Under the pieces are notes generated by a model that saw nothing but the letters and a program-made list of their open reading frames with translations, was not told the origin of the DNA and did no database searches. From Thermococcus zilligii AN1 (GTDB lineage: Archaea > Methanobacteriota_B > Thermococci > Thermococcales > Thermococcaceae): 64,000 bases of DNA. The translations under genes were made by a program, and so were the position numbers. Where the stretch lies: the NCBI RefSeq assembly GCF_000258515.1, contig NZ_AJLF01000002.1, positions 186,001 through 250,000 on the forward strand, read 5' to 3'. How positions within the stretch are numbered: the first letter of the stretch is position 1; each line of letters begins with the position of its first letter. Below are positions 53,771-62,440 of this stretch, one piece after another.

Positions 53771-54523
53771 GTGCAGATAAAGAGTATCGAGAAGGCATCG
53801 AGTGCGCTGGCTCAATCACTGAGGATAAAGACCTCCGGCAGGGAAGCGAGCAAGATAATCGACGAGCTGGCCGCCCAGATAAGCGGAAAATTCCTGGAGA
53901 ACAACACGGTAATCATTGATAACATCGACAAACTTTCTCAGGTCATGAAGGAGATGGAGCGCTTTCAGACTGATTTTCTGCCCTTCTTTCAGCGCTTTGA
54001 GGTCTTCGCCCAGGAGTTCAACACCCTCGTGGAGAACTTGGAGTATATATCGAGGATAAGCGACTCCATAGCAAACGTGGCCAAGCAGACGAACCTCGTA
54101 GCGCTCAACGCTTCTATAGAGGCGGCGAGAGCCGGAGAGGCTGGAAGAGGCTTCGCGGTTGTCGCGGACGAGATAAGGAAGATGGCTGTCCAAACTATGA
54201 ACCTCGCCAGGGAGATAAAGGATTTCAACGCTAAGGTGATGAAGCAGTTGGAAACTCTGAGGGATGCCCTGGCAGTGATGGACAGGATAAAGGAAGGAAC
54301 CGACGTCCTCGGTAGGGATATAGGGGCGATGGTTGAGATAAGCTCCGTTTTGGAGGAGATATCCCGCGAGCAGGAAGAGATAGTCAACGACATAAAGAGG
54401 CTAAACGGCTTAGCCCTGGCCCTTAGGAAGTTTGCAGACATGCAGGACCGCTACAACAAGGAGATGGTCTCACTCCTGAGGATGATGGCCAGCGAGTACG
54501 CTCAAGATGAAGGAACCGGGTGA
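53771..54523 (+). CDS. Soluble methyl-accepting chemotaxis-like signalling protein
   Basis: A protein of about 250 residues without membrane segments, containing the MCP hairpin core NVAKQTNLVALNASIEAARAG-EAGRGFAVVADEIRKMA (near residues 115-150) and coiled coils on both sides. The hairpin tip binds CheA/CheW. The ribosome site is GAGGTGAT before GTG 53771. It forms an operon with the ODP-like gene before it, so it may transmit oxygen or iron signals. No che genes lie in this window. Confidence 0.88.
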   Translation: MQIKSIEKASSALAQSLRIKTSGREASKIIDELAAQISGKFLENNTVIIDNIDKLSQVMKEMERFQTDFLPFFQRFEVFAQEFNTLVENLEYISRISDSIANVAKQTNLVALNASIEAARAGEAGRGFAVVADEIRKMAVQTMNLAREIKDFNAKVMKQLETLRDALAVMDRIKEGTDVLGRDIGAMVEISSVLEEISREQEEIVNDIKRLNGLALALRKFADMQDRYNKEMVSLLRMMASEYAQDEGTG

Positions 54524-54528
54524 TTTGG

Positions 54529-55758
54529 ATGACCGAGCGTCTCTTTTCCAGGGATCCCTACCTCAGGGAGACCACCGCCAGGGTGGTTGAGGTTAAAGAC
54601 TTAGGAAAAGGTCGCGTGGCGCTCAGGCTTGAGGGGACGGTATTCTATCCCGAAGGCGGCGGCCAGCCGTCCGACAGGGGGTTTATAGAGGGAGATGGCT
54701 TCAAAATAAGGGTTGAGCACGTCAGGGAAGCCGGGGACGTGTGGCACGAGGGAACTCTCGAGGGAAGACTCCCGGAGCCGGGCGATAGTGTTAGGGCTGT
54801 CCTCGACTGGGAGTGGAGATACGAGAACATGAGGAACCACACAGGCCAGCACATTCTGTCGGCGGTTCTCAAGGGGCTCTACGGCCTTGAAACGACGGGC
54901 TTTCAGATATTCGAGGGCTACAACAAGATAGAGGTGGACGGCGAGGTCGACTGGGGGATGGTTGAGAGAGCCGAAGTCGAGGCCAATGAAATAGTCTCTA
55001 AGGGCCTCCCCGTTGAGGTGGAGGCGTACAGGTACCTCCCGGAGGACATCGCGGCAATACTGCGGAAGCACGTTACAAAGGTGACGGACAGGGTAAGGAT
55101 AGTGAAAATAGGGGACGTTGACGTCACGCCCTGCGGGGGAACCCACGTTAGGAGCACCTCCGAAGTTGGCCCCATCAAGGTTCTCCGTTTCTACCAGAAG
55201 TCCAGGAACCTCTGGAGGATAGAGTTTGCCTGCGGTAACAGGGCCCTTAAGTATCTCAACGGAGTGCTTCAGGACTACTGGGCCAGCTTAGAGGAGATGC
55301 CCAACAAGAACCGCCCGCTCGTTGAGAGGGTCAGGGAACTGAAGGGAGAACTTGAGAGGCTTGAGGCCGAGAAGGGCTCCCTCCGGAAGGAGCTCTGGGA
55401 GTGGAAAGGGAGGGCACTTCTCAAGGCCGCAGAAGACATCGGCGGTGTTAAGGTCGTTGCTCACCTGGAGGGCTCTCCTCTGAAGGACGCCGAGGCCTTC
55501 GTGGTCTATCTCGTCGACAAGAACCCGAACACCGTCGCTTTAATCGTCGGGGAGAACTACGCCATCTTCGCGAAGAACAGGGAAGTCAGGGGGATATCCA
55601 TGAATGAGCTCCTCAAACAGGTTCTGAGAGAAACCGGCGGAGGCGGAGGTGGCAGTGAAGTTCTTGCCAGGGGAGGGGGCTTTAAAGAAACCCCCGAGAA
55701 GGTTTTGGAGGCCGCTTTAAGGGCGGTCAGGGAGAGTCTAAGCCGAGCTTCCTCCTGA
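54529..55758 (+). CDS. alaX: AlaX-type alanyl-tRNA editing protein (long form)
   Basis: The 409-residue protein has the AlaRS-like editing domain: TVFYPEGGGQPSDRG, the zinc ligands HTGQH and CGGTH, then a coiled coil and a DHHA1-like C-terminal part with GGGGGGSEVLARGGG. It hydrolyses mischarged Ser-tRNA-Ala. The start at ATG 54529 follows GGGTGATTTGG. Its end overlaps the convergent PP-loop gene by 32 bp. Confidence 0.93.
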   Translation: MTERLFSRDPYLRETTARVVEVKDLGKGRVALRLEGTVFYPEGGGQPSDRGFIEGDGFKIRVEHVREAGDVWHEGTLEGRLPEPGDSVRAVLDWEWRYENMRNHTGQHILSAVLKGLYGLETTGFQIFEGYNKIEVDGEVDWGMVERAEVEANEIVSKGLPVEVEAYRYLPEDIAAILRKHVTKVTDRVRIVKIGDVDVTPCGGTHVRSTSEVGPIKVLRFYQKSRNLWRIEFACGNRALKYLNGVLQDYWASLEEMPNKNRPLVERVRELKGELERLEAEKGSLRKELWEWKGRALLKAAEDIGGVKVVAHLEGSPLKDAEAFVVYLVDKNPNTVALIVGENYAIFAKNREVRGISMNELLKQVLRETGGGGGGSEVLARGGGFKETPEKVLEAALRAVRESLSRASS

Positions 55759-56548
55759 CCAGCTCCCACTGCCATTCCGGCACATCGGGTTTTTCAAGCT
55801 CTTTCTCGCCCCTTTCCCTGCTCATGAGCCCGTATCTTACTAAGGCCGCTATCCTCCTCTGCTCGAAGCTGTGGCCGTGCCTCTCCCAGTAGAGCTGCAG
55901 CGCCGGGCCGAGAACCAGGCAGTTTGTTGTGTAACCGGGAAGCTCCGGGAAGTCAAAGGGGAGCTTTTTGAGTATCTCGAAGCGCTCTTCCTCGGTCATC
56001 ATTGAGAGGAGCCTTATCTGGACTATTCCCCCGGCCATTTTCCTGTAAGGGTGGTGGCCGAAGGGGAGCTCATGGCCGGTTATAATGTAGCGGTAGCCGT
56101 TTCTCAGCGCGTACTTCCTGAGCTTTTCCATGGTTCGACTTGAGCAGTCCCTGCAGGGGCTCTGGCCCTTGAGGAGCGCCTCCCGGAAGATGTCGGAGTA
56201 GTCGTAGCGGAGGAGCGTAAATGGGACTTTAAGGGCCTCGGCAACCCTGCGGGCGTTCTCTATAGCTTTTTCCGCCATGAGGCCATGGTCAACCATCACC
56301 GCCTCAAGCTCCGGAACTTTGTAGACCTCCTTTGCAAGGTAGAGTGCCACCGTGCTGTCCTTTCCCCCGGAGTAGGCGACGATTGCCCTCTCAACGTTCT
56401 CCATGGCCTCTTCCAGTTCCCGCCTGATGGCTTCCCTGTCCATGGGGCGCTTTAGGTAAATCAGGCATTCCTTGCATACTGGCCTTCCGTCGATTACCTC
56501 TATCTTCGCCGTCCTCTCGTCGTGAACGCAGAGCGAGCACTTGAGCAT
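55727..56548 (-). CDS. PP-loop ATPase with N-terminal zinc ribbon (TtuA/Ncs6-like)
   Basis: A 273-residue adenine-nucleotide alpha-hydrolase. N-terminal CSLC..CKEC makes a zinc ribbon; then the PP-loop IVAYSGGKDSTVALY, the central SPCRDCSSRTMEK pair of cysteines, and ITGHELPFGHHPY. Members thiolate tRNA or act in related sulfur chemistry. The family's third cysteine position is not certain here. It lies downstream of a radical SAM gene in the same direction. Confidence 0.83.
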   Translation of the reverse strand: MLKCSLCVHDERTAKIEVIDGRPVCKECLIYLKRPMDREAIRRELEEAMENVERAIVAYSGGKDSTVALYLAKEVYKVPELEAVMVDHGLMAEKAIENARRVAEALKVPFTLLRYDYSDIFREALLKGQSPCRDCSSRTMEKLRKYALRNGYRYIITGHELPFGHHPYRKMAGGIVQIRLLSMMTEEERFEILKKLPFDFPELPGYTTNCLVLGPALQLYWERHGHSFEQRRIAALVRYGLMSRERGEKELEKPDVPEWQWELVRRKLGLDSP

Positions 56549-56593
56549 GTCGGAGGAAAGGGGAACCGCCTTTAAAATATTACTGCCGGGTTT

Positions 56594-57511
56594 TTACGGC
56601 TCAAGGAGTTTTCTCTCCCTCTTCACGATGGGGACAACGTCCCTGGCTACTCTTCTCGCACTGAAGAGCGTGATGGGGTCGAGTGTCCTGTAGATTGCCA
56701 GCTGGCAACCGCTTATTCTCACATCGATGTGCTTTTTGGCCTCCATGGCTGTCTTCAGGAACTCCCTCACGCTCTCGGCCCTCTCAAAGTCGAGGCCGGC
56801 TTTCCTGAGCCTTTCAACGTTGAGCTCGTGGATCGTTAGGGGCTGGAGCATCATCTCGTCTATTCCAAGGGAGGCGGCAAGCTCTGCTATCCTCGGTATG
56901 TCCCCGTCGTTTATGCCCGGCATGAAGATGGTTCTAACAACAGAGCGGACGCTTTTGTCGCTTCCGACTATTTTCAGGGCGTTTATCACTGCATCAAACG
57001 TGTCAGCGTTTGTAATCCTTAGATGCTTCTCCCTGCTGGCCGCGTCGAGGCTTATCATGACCAAGTCGAAGTCAAGCTTTTCCCAAAGCTCTTCCGTTAG
57101 GAGGGAGCCGTTGGTCTGCAAATCGAGCCTCGCGTTCGGAAACCTCTCGCGGAGCATCCTGTTGACCTCAACTATGCGCGGGCTTATCAAAGGCTCGCCG
57201 TACTGGGAGACGGTTATGGCTTTCGGGTTGTCCCAGCCGTAGTAGCCGGGCCTTGGGGCCTTCCCTAGCTTTACGGCAACGTTGGAATAGCAGAAGATGC
57301 AGTCGTGGTTGCACGCAGGAGTAAGCTCATAGCTCGGGTGATGAACCGGGTTGGGATTGCTCAAATCAAGCCCCTGGCAACCCGGGCAGTGGGTCGGGAA
57401 CTCCAGATCCATCACAAACTCCTTCAGCAGTCTCGCCTCCCTGTTCTCGAGCCTCTGCGGCTCAACGCCCATGCTTCTCGCGAACTCCTCCCAGCTCATT
57501 TTAATGCCCAT
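56594..57511 (-). CDS. Radical SAM enzyme
   Basis: The 305-residue protein has the radical SAM cluster motif in ACNHDCIFCYSN (CxxxCxxC), preceded by HCPGCQGLD which may bind metal. TQSGSL-type strand LDLQTNGSLLTEELW and the MISLDAASREKH region follow. The specific reaction is unknown. It is followed by the PP-loop gene and is divergent from Taw3, so tRNA modification is a possible setting. The start at 57511 has GGTGGTGAC; ATG 57499 is an alternative. Confidence 0.85.
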   Translation of the reverse strand: MGIKMSWEEFARSMGVEPQRLENREARLLKEFVMDLEFPTHCPGCQGLDLSNPNPVHHPSYELTPACNHDCIFCYSNVAVKLGKAPRPGYYGWDNPKAITVSQYGEPLISPRIVEVNRMLRERFPNARLDLQTNGSLLTEELWEKLDFDLVMISLDAASREKHLRITNADTFDAVINALKIVGSDKSVRSVVRTIFMPGINDGDIPRIAELAASLGIDEMMLQPLTIHELNVERLRKAGLDFERAESVREFLKTAMEAKKHIDVRISGCQLAIYRTLDPITLFSARRVARDVVPIVKRERKLLEP

Positions 57512-57579
57512 GTCACCACCAGCCCATCAATCGAAAAGCTCTTTAAAAGGTTGGCTGGACTGATGTGGGAAGTGGTAAC

Positions 57580-58170
57580 ATGGACTTCCTCTACACGAAA
57601 AACTTCGAAGAGCAGAAGGCAGTGGCTATGCGGGGCCTCAGGAAAGCTCTGGCCGAGGACAAGGTGGACCGCGATATAATTCCCCTCCTCGAGAAGATCA
57701 ACGCCCTCGATAACTACTTCACCACGAGCTCATGCTCCGGGAGGGTCTCTGTCATGGAGATGCCCCACTTCGGCGACAAGGTTAACTCCGTCTGGCTCGG
57801 CAAGTGGCACAGGGAGGTAACGGTTGAGGAAGTCCTTGAAGCAATCGAAAAGCACCGCTCCGGCCAGCTGTGGTTCCTTGTGAGGAGCCCGATCATCCAC
57901 GTCGCGGCTAAGACCATGGAAGACGCGGTAAGGCTTCTCAACCTCGCGGTGGGCCTCGGCTTCAAGTACAGCAACATCAAGAGCGTGAGCCATAAGAAGC
58001 TGGTCGTTGAGATACGCTCCACCGAGAGGATGGACGTCCCGCTGGGAGAGAACGGGGAACTCTGGTTGAGCGGGGAGTACATCGGAAAGGTTGTAAACCT
58101 CGCCAACGCCCAGGTCAGGCGCTTCAAGGGGAGACTGAAGAGGCTGGAGGAGGAAATAGAAAAGCTCTGA
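57580..58170 (+). CDS. taw3: Taw3/TYW3 family tRNA wyosine methyltransferase (paralog 2)
   Basis: A 196-residue protein with YFTTSSCSGRVSVME, IIHVAAKTMEDAVRLLNLAVGLGFKYSN and VEIRSTERMDVPL, in register with the copy at 14663-15313. It N4-methylates the wyosine precursor at position 37 of tRNA-Phe. Family length suggests this is the standard Taw3. ATG 57580 follows GGAAGTGGTAAC. Confidence 0.88.
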   Translation: MDFLYTKNFEEQKAVAMRGLRKALAEDKVDRDIIPLLEKINALDNYFTTSSCSGRVSVMEMPHFGDKVNSVWLGKWHREVTVEEVLEAIEKHRSGQLWFLVRSPIIHVAAKTMEDAVRLLNLAVGLGFKYSNIKSVSHKKLVVEIRSTERMDVPLGENGELWLSGEYIGKVVNLANAQVRRFKGRLKRLEEEIEKL

Positions 58171-58174
58171 TGGC

Positions 58175-59242
58175 CTAAACATCCAGGGGGAACTTAACGT
58201 AGTCGAGAACGCTACCGCGGCTCTTCTTTATCTCAACGTGCTCGACTAACCCCTTAAACTCCCCGCCGGCGAGGCCGTCCGCTATTATCGCGCTCCCCTG
58301 GGCGGCCTCCTTTGCCATGCCCTCGAGGCCCCTCAGCTTTACCACCGGGAGACCAAAGTGCTCCTCAAAGAGTTCCTCGACGTCCTTTCTGAGCCCCTCT
58401 ATGCGCATGAGCCTTCCGGAGAGGATTATCTCCTTTGCATCCCTCACAACCGCCAGCTCGCTCGCAACCGCTTTTAGGAAGCCGTCCTTCATGGCCTCCC
58501 ATGCCCTGGCGAAGGGCTCCTCATCCAGCCTCTTGGCGAACTCCTCAGGCTGGAGGATTTTATTGGCCGCTATAACAGTTGCACCGCCCCAGAACAGGTG
58601 CCACTTCCTGACCCTCCCGAGGAGGTAGGCGAGCTCCCCGTCGAGGGCGCCGCTGTTGACATAGGCCGGGCCGGGAAAAACAGTCCCGCCTATTCCATCC
58701 ACTATCTTCCCGCCCTTGACCGCCCCGGCGTAGTTGTATCCAAAGCCGACCTCGAGGAGGACGAAGGAGACGTCTCCATAGCCTATTCCGAGCCTCTCCG
58801 CCTGGTCGTGGATCCCGAGGACGGTTATGGCCATCTTGTCCGCTGTCCCCATGTCGATCTTGTTGTACTTCCTCCACTCCGGGACGGTTGGGAGGTGGAT
58901 GACGCCCGGTATGAACCAGACGTTCATGCCTTTCTCTGCCATCTCCGATACCATCTTCTGGAGGCCGATGAGGACGGGTATCTCCCTCAGCTCGTCTTCC
59001 CTGACGAGGGTCATCTCGAAGCGGTCTCTTTCAGTCAGCTCGCTTATGTGCTTTAGGGGAACTCCATAGCCCGAGGGGCCGATTATGAGGTCAGCGCTGA
59101 ACTCCTCTATCGCTTTCACGATTTTTCCCGGCTCTTCCGCCACAACTTCGCTCGGAAAACTTAAGTCAAGCTTTACCCTTCCGTCTTCAAGCCCTATGAC
59201 GTCGAAGCTCTTCGTGCCAGGGTCAACGCCTATGACCCTCAT
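58175..59242 (-). CDS. DUF1464 (ASKHA kinase-fold) protein
   Basis: A 355-residue protein with an N-terminal MRVIGVDPGTKSFDVIGLEDG phosphate-binding strand and later FGYNYAGAVKGGKIVDGIGGT and EIILSGRLMRI segments. DUF1464 is an archaeal family with the acetate/butyrate kinase fold. No substrate is known. ATG 59242 after GGTGAACGAG is preferred over GTG 59251. Confidence 0.85.
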   Translation of the reverse strand: MRVIGVDPGTKSFDVIGLEDGRVKLDLSFPSEVVAEEPGKIVKAIEEFSADLIIGPSGYGVPLKHISELTERDRFEMTLVREDELREIPVLIGLQKMVSEMAEKGMNVWFIPGVIHLPTVPEWRKYNKIDMGTADKMAITVLGIHDQAERLGIGYGDVSFVLLEVGFGYNYAGAVKGGKIVDGIGGTVFPGPAYVNSGALDGELAYLLGRVRKWHLFWGGATVIAANKILQPEEFAKRLDEEPFARAWEAMKDGFLKAVASELAVVRDAKEIILSGRLMRIEGLRKDVEELFEEHFGLPVVKLRGLEGMAKEAAQGSAIIADGLAGGEFKGLVEHVEIKKSRGSVLDYVKFPLDV

Positions 59243-59335
59243 CTCGTTCACCAGGGGAAGTAGGAGAAGGGATATAAAAGTTGTCGGGTGAGAGATGTCA
59301 CAGGTAGACCGCCGTTTTTCGGGGTTTAGGTCTTT

Positions 59336-59755
59336 TCAGGTGCCGTTAAGGGTTTCTCTTAACTTATCAAACTCTTCGAGGAGATAATACGCCTCAATAC
59401 TGGCCTCTCTGCTGTTTTTAATCATTATCCTGTCGTTTGAAACGAGGATGCTCCCGGTAAGTATGGCGGTTGCTATATAGTATGCATCCACCGCACGAGG
59501 GTGGACGTTCTCTGAGACGTAAACAGCAAGGTTAAACAGTTCGTTCTCACTTTTTATGTTGAAGTCTTCGATTAATCCCACCAACGTTCGGTAATCTATT
59601 CTCACGCCGAGTCTCCTTGCCACGGACAGCACTTCGATTATAAAGACCCGAGGAACATACACGGGCTTGCCCTCTGCTAACTTGAAAAAATCCAGTGCCA
59701 ACTTCCTTCTTTTGGGATTCCCTTCGAAGAGGGCATCTATGAGTATGCTGGCATC
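59336..59755 (-). CDS. PIN-domain toxin (VapC-like) without a visible start codon
   Basis: The frame encodes DASILIDALFEGNP...VYVPRVFIIEVLSVARRLG...VHPRAVDAYYIATAILTGSILVSNDRIM, a PIN ribonuclease with catalytic acids D, E, D and D in the usual places. The conserved first strand begins at Asp 59755, but no ATG, GTG or TTG lies between it and an upstream TGA. The first standard start is TTG 59701, after the first strand. Either ATT (in the overlapped antitoxin region) is used or a base is missing. Confidence 0.75.
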   Translation of the reverse strand, partial: DASILIDALFEGNPKRRKLALDFFKLAEGKPVYVPRVFIIEVLSVARRLGVRIDYRTLVGLIEDFNIKSENELFNLAVYVSENVHPRAVDAYYIATAILTGSILVSNDRIMIKNSREASIEAYYLLEEFDKLRETLNGT

Positions 59756-59958
59756 CGGGGTCTTCTGTCCTCCTCGATTAATCTGGAGGGGTTTTCAAAC
59801 TTGGGAAGGGCCTCGCTGAGGTCTTCAAGCTTCTGGAGGAACTTTTTAGTTATAACCCCCTCCTTGACCACTATGACAACCCTCTCATGGTTGTGGAGCT
59901 GCGGTTTTTTGAGGGGTTTGAAGACCCCATCCTCATAAACGGCCTCAATCTCCTCCAT
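59737..59958 (-). CDS. DUF104 antitoxin (VapB-like)
   Basis: A 73-residue protein beginning EEIEAVYEDGVFKPLKKPQL, the DUF104 beta-hairpin start (VYENGVFKPL). Its 3' end overlaps the PIN frame by 19 bases. DUF104 proteins pair with PIN toxins throughout archaea. ATG 59958 is well placed. Confidence 0.88.
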   Translation of the reverse strand: MEEIEAVYEDGVFKPLKKPQLHNHERVVIVVKEGVITKKFLQKLEDLSEALPKFENPSRLIEEDRRPRMPAYS

Positions 59959-60076
59959 AACATCACCACATTAAGGTTGACTCAAAACTTTAAAAGGCCA
60001 TCTGCCTCCAAGAAAGGACTTGACCTCAGATAGGGGCAAACAGCAGAAGAATAGGAAAGGTTAAAAAGTCAGGGCT

Positions 60077-61723
60077 TCAGTCGAGGTCGCTGCTGAAGTC
60101 CTCGCTTTCGCCCTTGCCGCCTTCCTTGTCCTTGTTCTTGTCGAGCTTGCTGGCGGCGATGACGTCGTCTATGCGGAGGATCATTATTGCGGCCTCGCTG
60201 GCGCTCTTGATGGCCTGCCTCGGAACGCGGAGCGGGGCGATGACGCCGCGCTCCAGCATGTCAGCAGGCTCTCCCTCGAAGACGTCGACACCGATGGTCG
60301 GGCCCTTCTCCTTGTGGGCGGCGATGACCTTAACGAGGGTCTCGATCGGGTCGAGACCGGCGTTCTCCGCTAAGGTTCTCGGGATTATCTTGAGGGCTTC
60401 GGCGAAGGCCTCAATGGCGAGCTGCTCCTTGCCGCCAACGGCCTTGGCGTACTCGTCGAGCCTGATGGCCAGCTCGATCTCCGGGGCACCGCCGGCAGCG
60501 ACGATCTTGCCGTCCTCGACGATGTCCTTGACGACCTTGACGGCGTCCTCAAGGGCCCTCTCGACTTCGTCGACGACGTGTTCTGTGCCACCGCGGATGA
60601 GGATTGTCACAGCCTTCGGGTTCTTGCAGCCTTCGACGAAGATCATGTTCTCTCCAGCCACCTTCCTCTGCTCGACGAGGTCAGCGTGACCGAGGTCTTC
60701 CGGAGTTAAATCGCGGACGTTGGTGACGATCTTTGCCCCGGTAGCCTTGGCCAGCTTCTCCATGTCGCTCTTCTTGACCCTCCTGACTGCCATTATGCCG
60801 TATTTGGCGAGGTAGTGCTGTGCCAAGTCGTCAATACCCTTCTGGACGAAGACGACGTTGGCGCCAACCGCCCTGATCTTCTCGACCATCTCCCTGAGCA
60901 TCCTCTCCTCCTGCTCGAGGAAGGCCTGGAGCTGCTCGGGGCTGGTGATCCTGATCTCGGCGTCTGTTTCGGTCTCCTTTATCTCGAGGGCCTCGTTGAT
61001 GAGGGCTATCCTGGCGTTCTCGACCCTCCTGGGCATGCCCGGGTGGACGACCTCCTTGTCGACGACAACACCCTTGATGAGCTGGGTGTCTTTGACCGAT
61101 CCACCCTCCTTCTTCTCGAACTTGATGTTGTCGAGGTCGACGACGTACCTTCCGTCGATCTTCTCGGCGACCTGCTTGACGGCTTCGACGGCGATCTGGG
61201 CAAGGTAGTCCCTCTCCTCCTCGGCGGCCTTACCGGTGATTGAAGTGACCGCCGCCTTCTTGAGGGTCTCGACGTCGTCGACGTTAACGTCCCTGGCTAT
61301 GTTTTCGAGTATTTCCTGGGCTTTTTCGGCGGCGAGGACGTAACCCTTGACGATGATGCTCGGGTGGATGTTCTGGTCGAGGAGCTCCTCGGCCTTCCTG
61401 AGGAGTTCGCCGGCGATGACTACGGCAGTGGTTGTACCATCGCCCGCCTCCTTGTCCTGGGTCTTGGCGACCTCAACCATCATCTTCGCGGCAGGGTGCT
61501 GGATGTCCATCTCGTCGAGTATGGTTGCACCGTCGTTGGTGATGACGATGTCACCGAGGCTGTCTACGAGCATTTTGTCCATGCCCTTGGGGCCGAGGGT
61601 GGTTCTCACCGTCTCGGCTATTATTCTTGCGGCCAGGATGTTCAGCCTCTGGGCGTCCCTACCAACGTACCTCTGAGTCCCCTCAGGCAGAATAACAACC
61701 GGCTGACCTGCGAGCTGGGCCAT
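60077..61723 (-). CDS. ths: Thermosome (group II chaperonin) subunit
   Basis: A 548-residue chaperonin: [36 protein letters not shown] and the ATP-hydrolysis Asp in [12 protein letters not shown]. The C-terminal tail is charged ([19 protein letters not shown]) and lacks the GGM repeats of some paralogs. It folds proteins in a double ring. AGGAGGTGGAGGGGT precedes ATG. TATA box GTTTATAAAT at 61811-61820 on the minus strand. Confidence 0.97.
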   Translation of the reverse strand: MAQLAGQPVVILPEGTQRYVGRDAQRLNILAARIIAETVRTTLGPKGMDKMLVDSLGDIVITNDGATILDEMDIQHPAAKMMVEVAKTQDKEAGDGTTTAVVIAGELLRKAEELLDQNIHPSIIVKGYVLAAEKAQEILENIARDVNVDDVETLKKAAVTSITGKAAEEERDYLAQIAVEAVKQVAEKIDGRYVVDLDNIKFEKKEGGSVKDTQLIKGVVVDKEVVHPGMPRRVENARIALINEALEIKETETDAEIRITSPEQLQAFLEQEERMLREMVEKIRAVGANVVFVQKGIDDLAQHYLAKYGIMAVRRVKKSDMEKLAKATGAKIVTNVRDLTPEDLGHADLVEQRKVAGENMIFVEGCKNPKAVTILIRGGTEHVVDEVERALEDAVKVVKDIVEDGKIVAAGGAPEIELAIRLDEYAKAVGGKEQLAIEAFAEALKIIPRTLAENAGLDPIETLVKVIAAHKEKGPTIGVDVFEGEPADMLERGVIAPLRVPRQAIKSASEAAIMILRIDDVIAASKLDKNKDKEGGKGESEDFSSDLD

Positions 61724-61810
61724 ACCCCTCCACCTCCTTTCTTTCCCTCTTTTGCTGGAGGGTGAGTTTTAGTTACCATTTGTGTCTCCACGCTATCATT
61801 CTTTTGGACT

Positions 61811-61820
61811 ATTTATAAAC
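61811..61820 (-). promoter_or_regulatory. Thermosome gene promoter
   Basis: GTTTATAAAT read on the minus strand. With initiation near 61787 the leader would be about 65 bases. No Phr-type heat-shock operator was recognised. Confidence 0.6.
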
Positions 61821-61846
61821 TTTTCGGTCGCTGGATCCCGGTACGC

Positions 61847-62440
61847 TCAAACCCCGTGCACCTTGGCATTTGCAACCTCCTTCAAAACCGGGATGTACGA
61901 AACCCCTAGGTTTATTCCCCTTCCTCCCGCGTCATAAATCGTGAGTTCAATCTCCTTCTTTTTCAGTGCCCGGGCCAGCTCAATTATTTCCTCCTTAATC
62001 CTCTTTCCAAAAAACGGCACGTTCGCCTTTCCATCGGTTATTAGAAAAGCTCTCACCTTGACCGACCGGTCCTTCATCCTCTCCCTGTTGGCTAAAAGCA
62101 AAAGATAATATAGGGCAGAACTTAAAGGTGTCTTCCCTCCAGTTGGAACGCTTTCTATCCTCTCAAGCACTTCCCAGTAGTTCTTCGTAGGTGGAACAAA
62201 TATTTCCGCTTGATCACCTTTTGCAACTATCAAAGCCATCTTTGACTTTTTGATGTAGCCGTTTGTGACCAATTTCTCCGCTATCCCCTTCGCGATGCTA
62301 ATTCTCTTCTGCACAGCCATGCTTCCGCTTGAATCCAAGAGCAAAACCCAAAGCGTTGGTGCCTTTGCCCTCCGGACTCTAACGCGAAGGTCATTTAAAT
62401 CAAGCCTTATAGGAGGTTTTTTCCATTGAGAACTGCCCAA
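61847..62440 (-). CDS. chlD: VWA domain of a ChlD-like chelatase subunit (reached by -1 frameshift)
   Basis: This frame encodes [15 protein letters not shown], then the MIDAS motif [10 protein letters not shown] and [12 protein letters not shown], the von Willebrand A fold of ChlD/BchD. There is no ATG or ribosome site for it: the only in-frame start is TTG 62440, inside the preceding gene. Read in continuity with the upstream AAA gene after a -1 slip at 62416-62422, it gives a 638-residue ChlD-like AAA-VWA protein with a smooth junction ([11 protein letters not shown]). Confidence 0.85.
   Translation of the reverse strand: MGSSQWKKPPIRLDLNDLRVRVRRAKAPTLWVLLLDSSGSMAVQKRISIAKGIAEKLVTNGYIKKSKMALIVAKGDQAEIFVPPTKNYWEVLERIESVPTGGKTPLSSALYYLLLLANRERMKDRSVKVRAFLITDGKANVPFFGKRIKEEIIELARALKKKEIELTIYDAGGRGINLGVSYIPVLKEVANAKVHGV

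Noticed and set aside
61724-61846. Phr heat-shock operator upstream of the thermosome gene
   Set aside because: The consensus with spaced TTT..AC..GT..AAA could not be matched convincingly.
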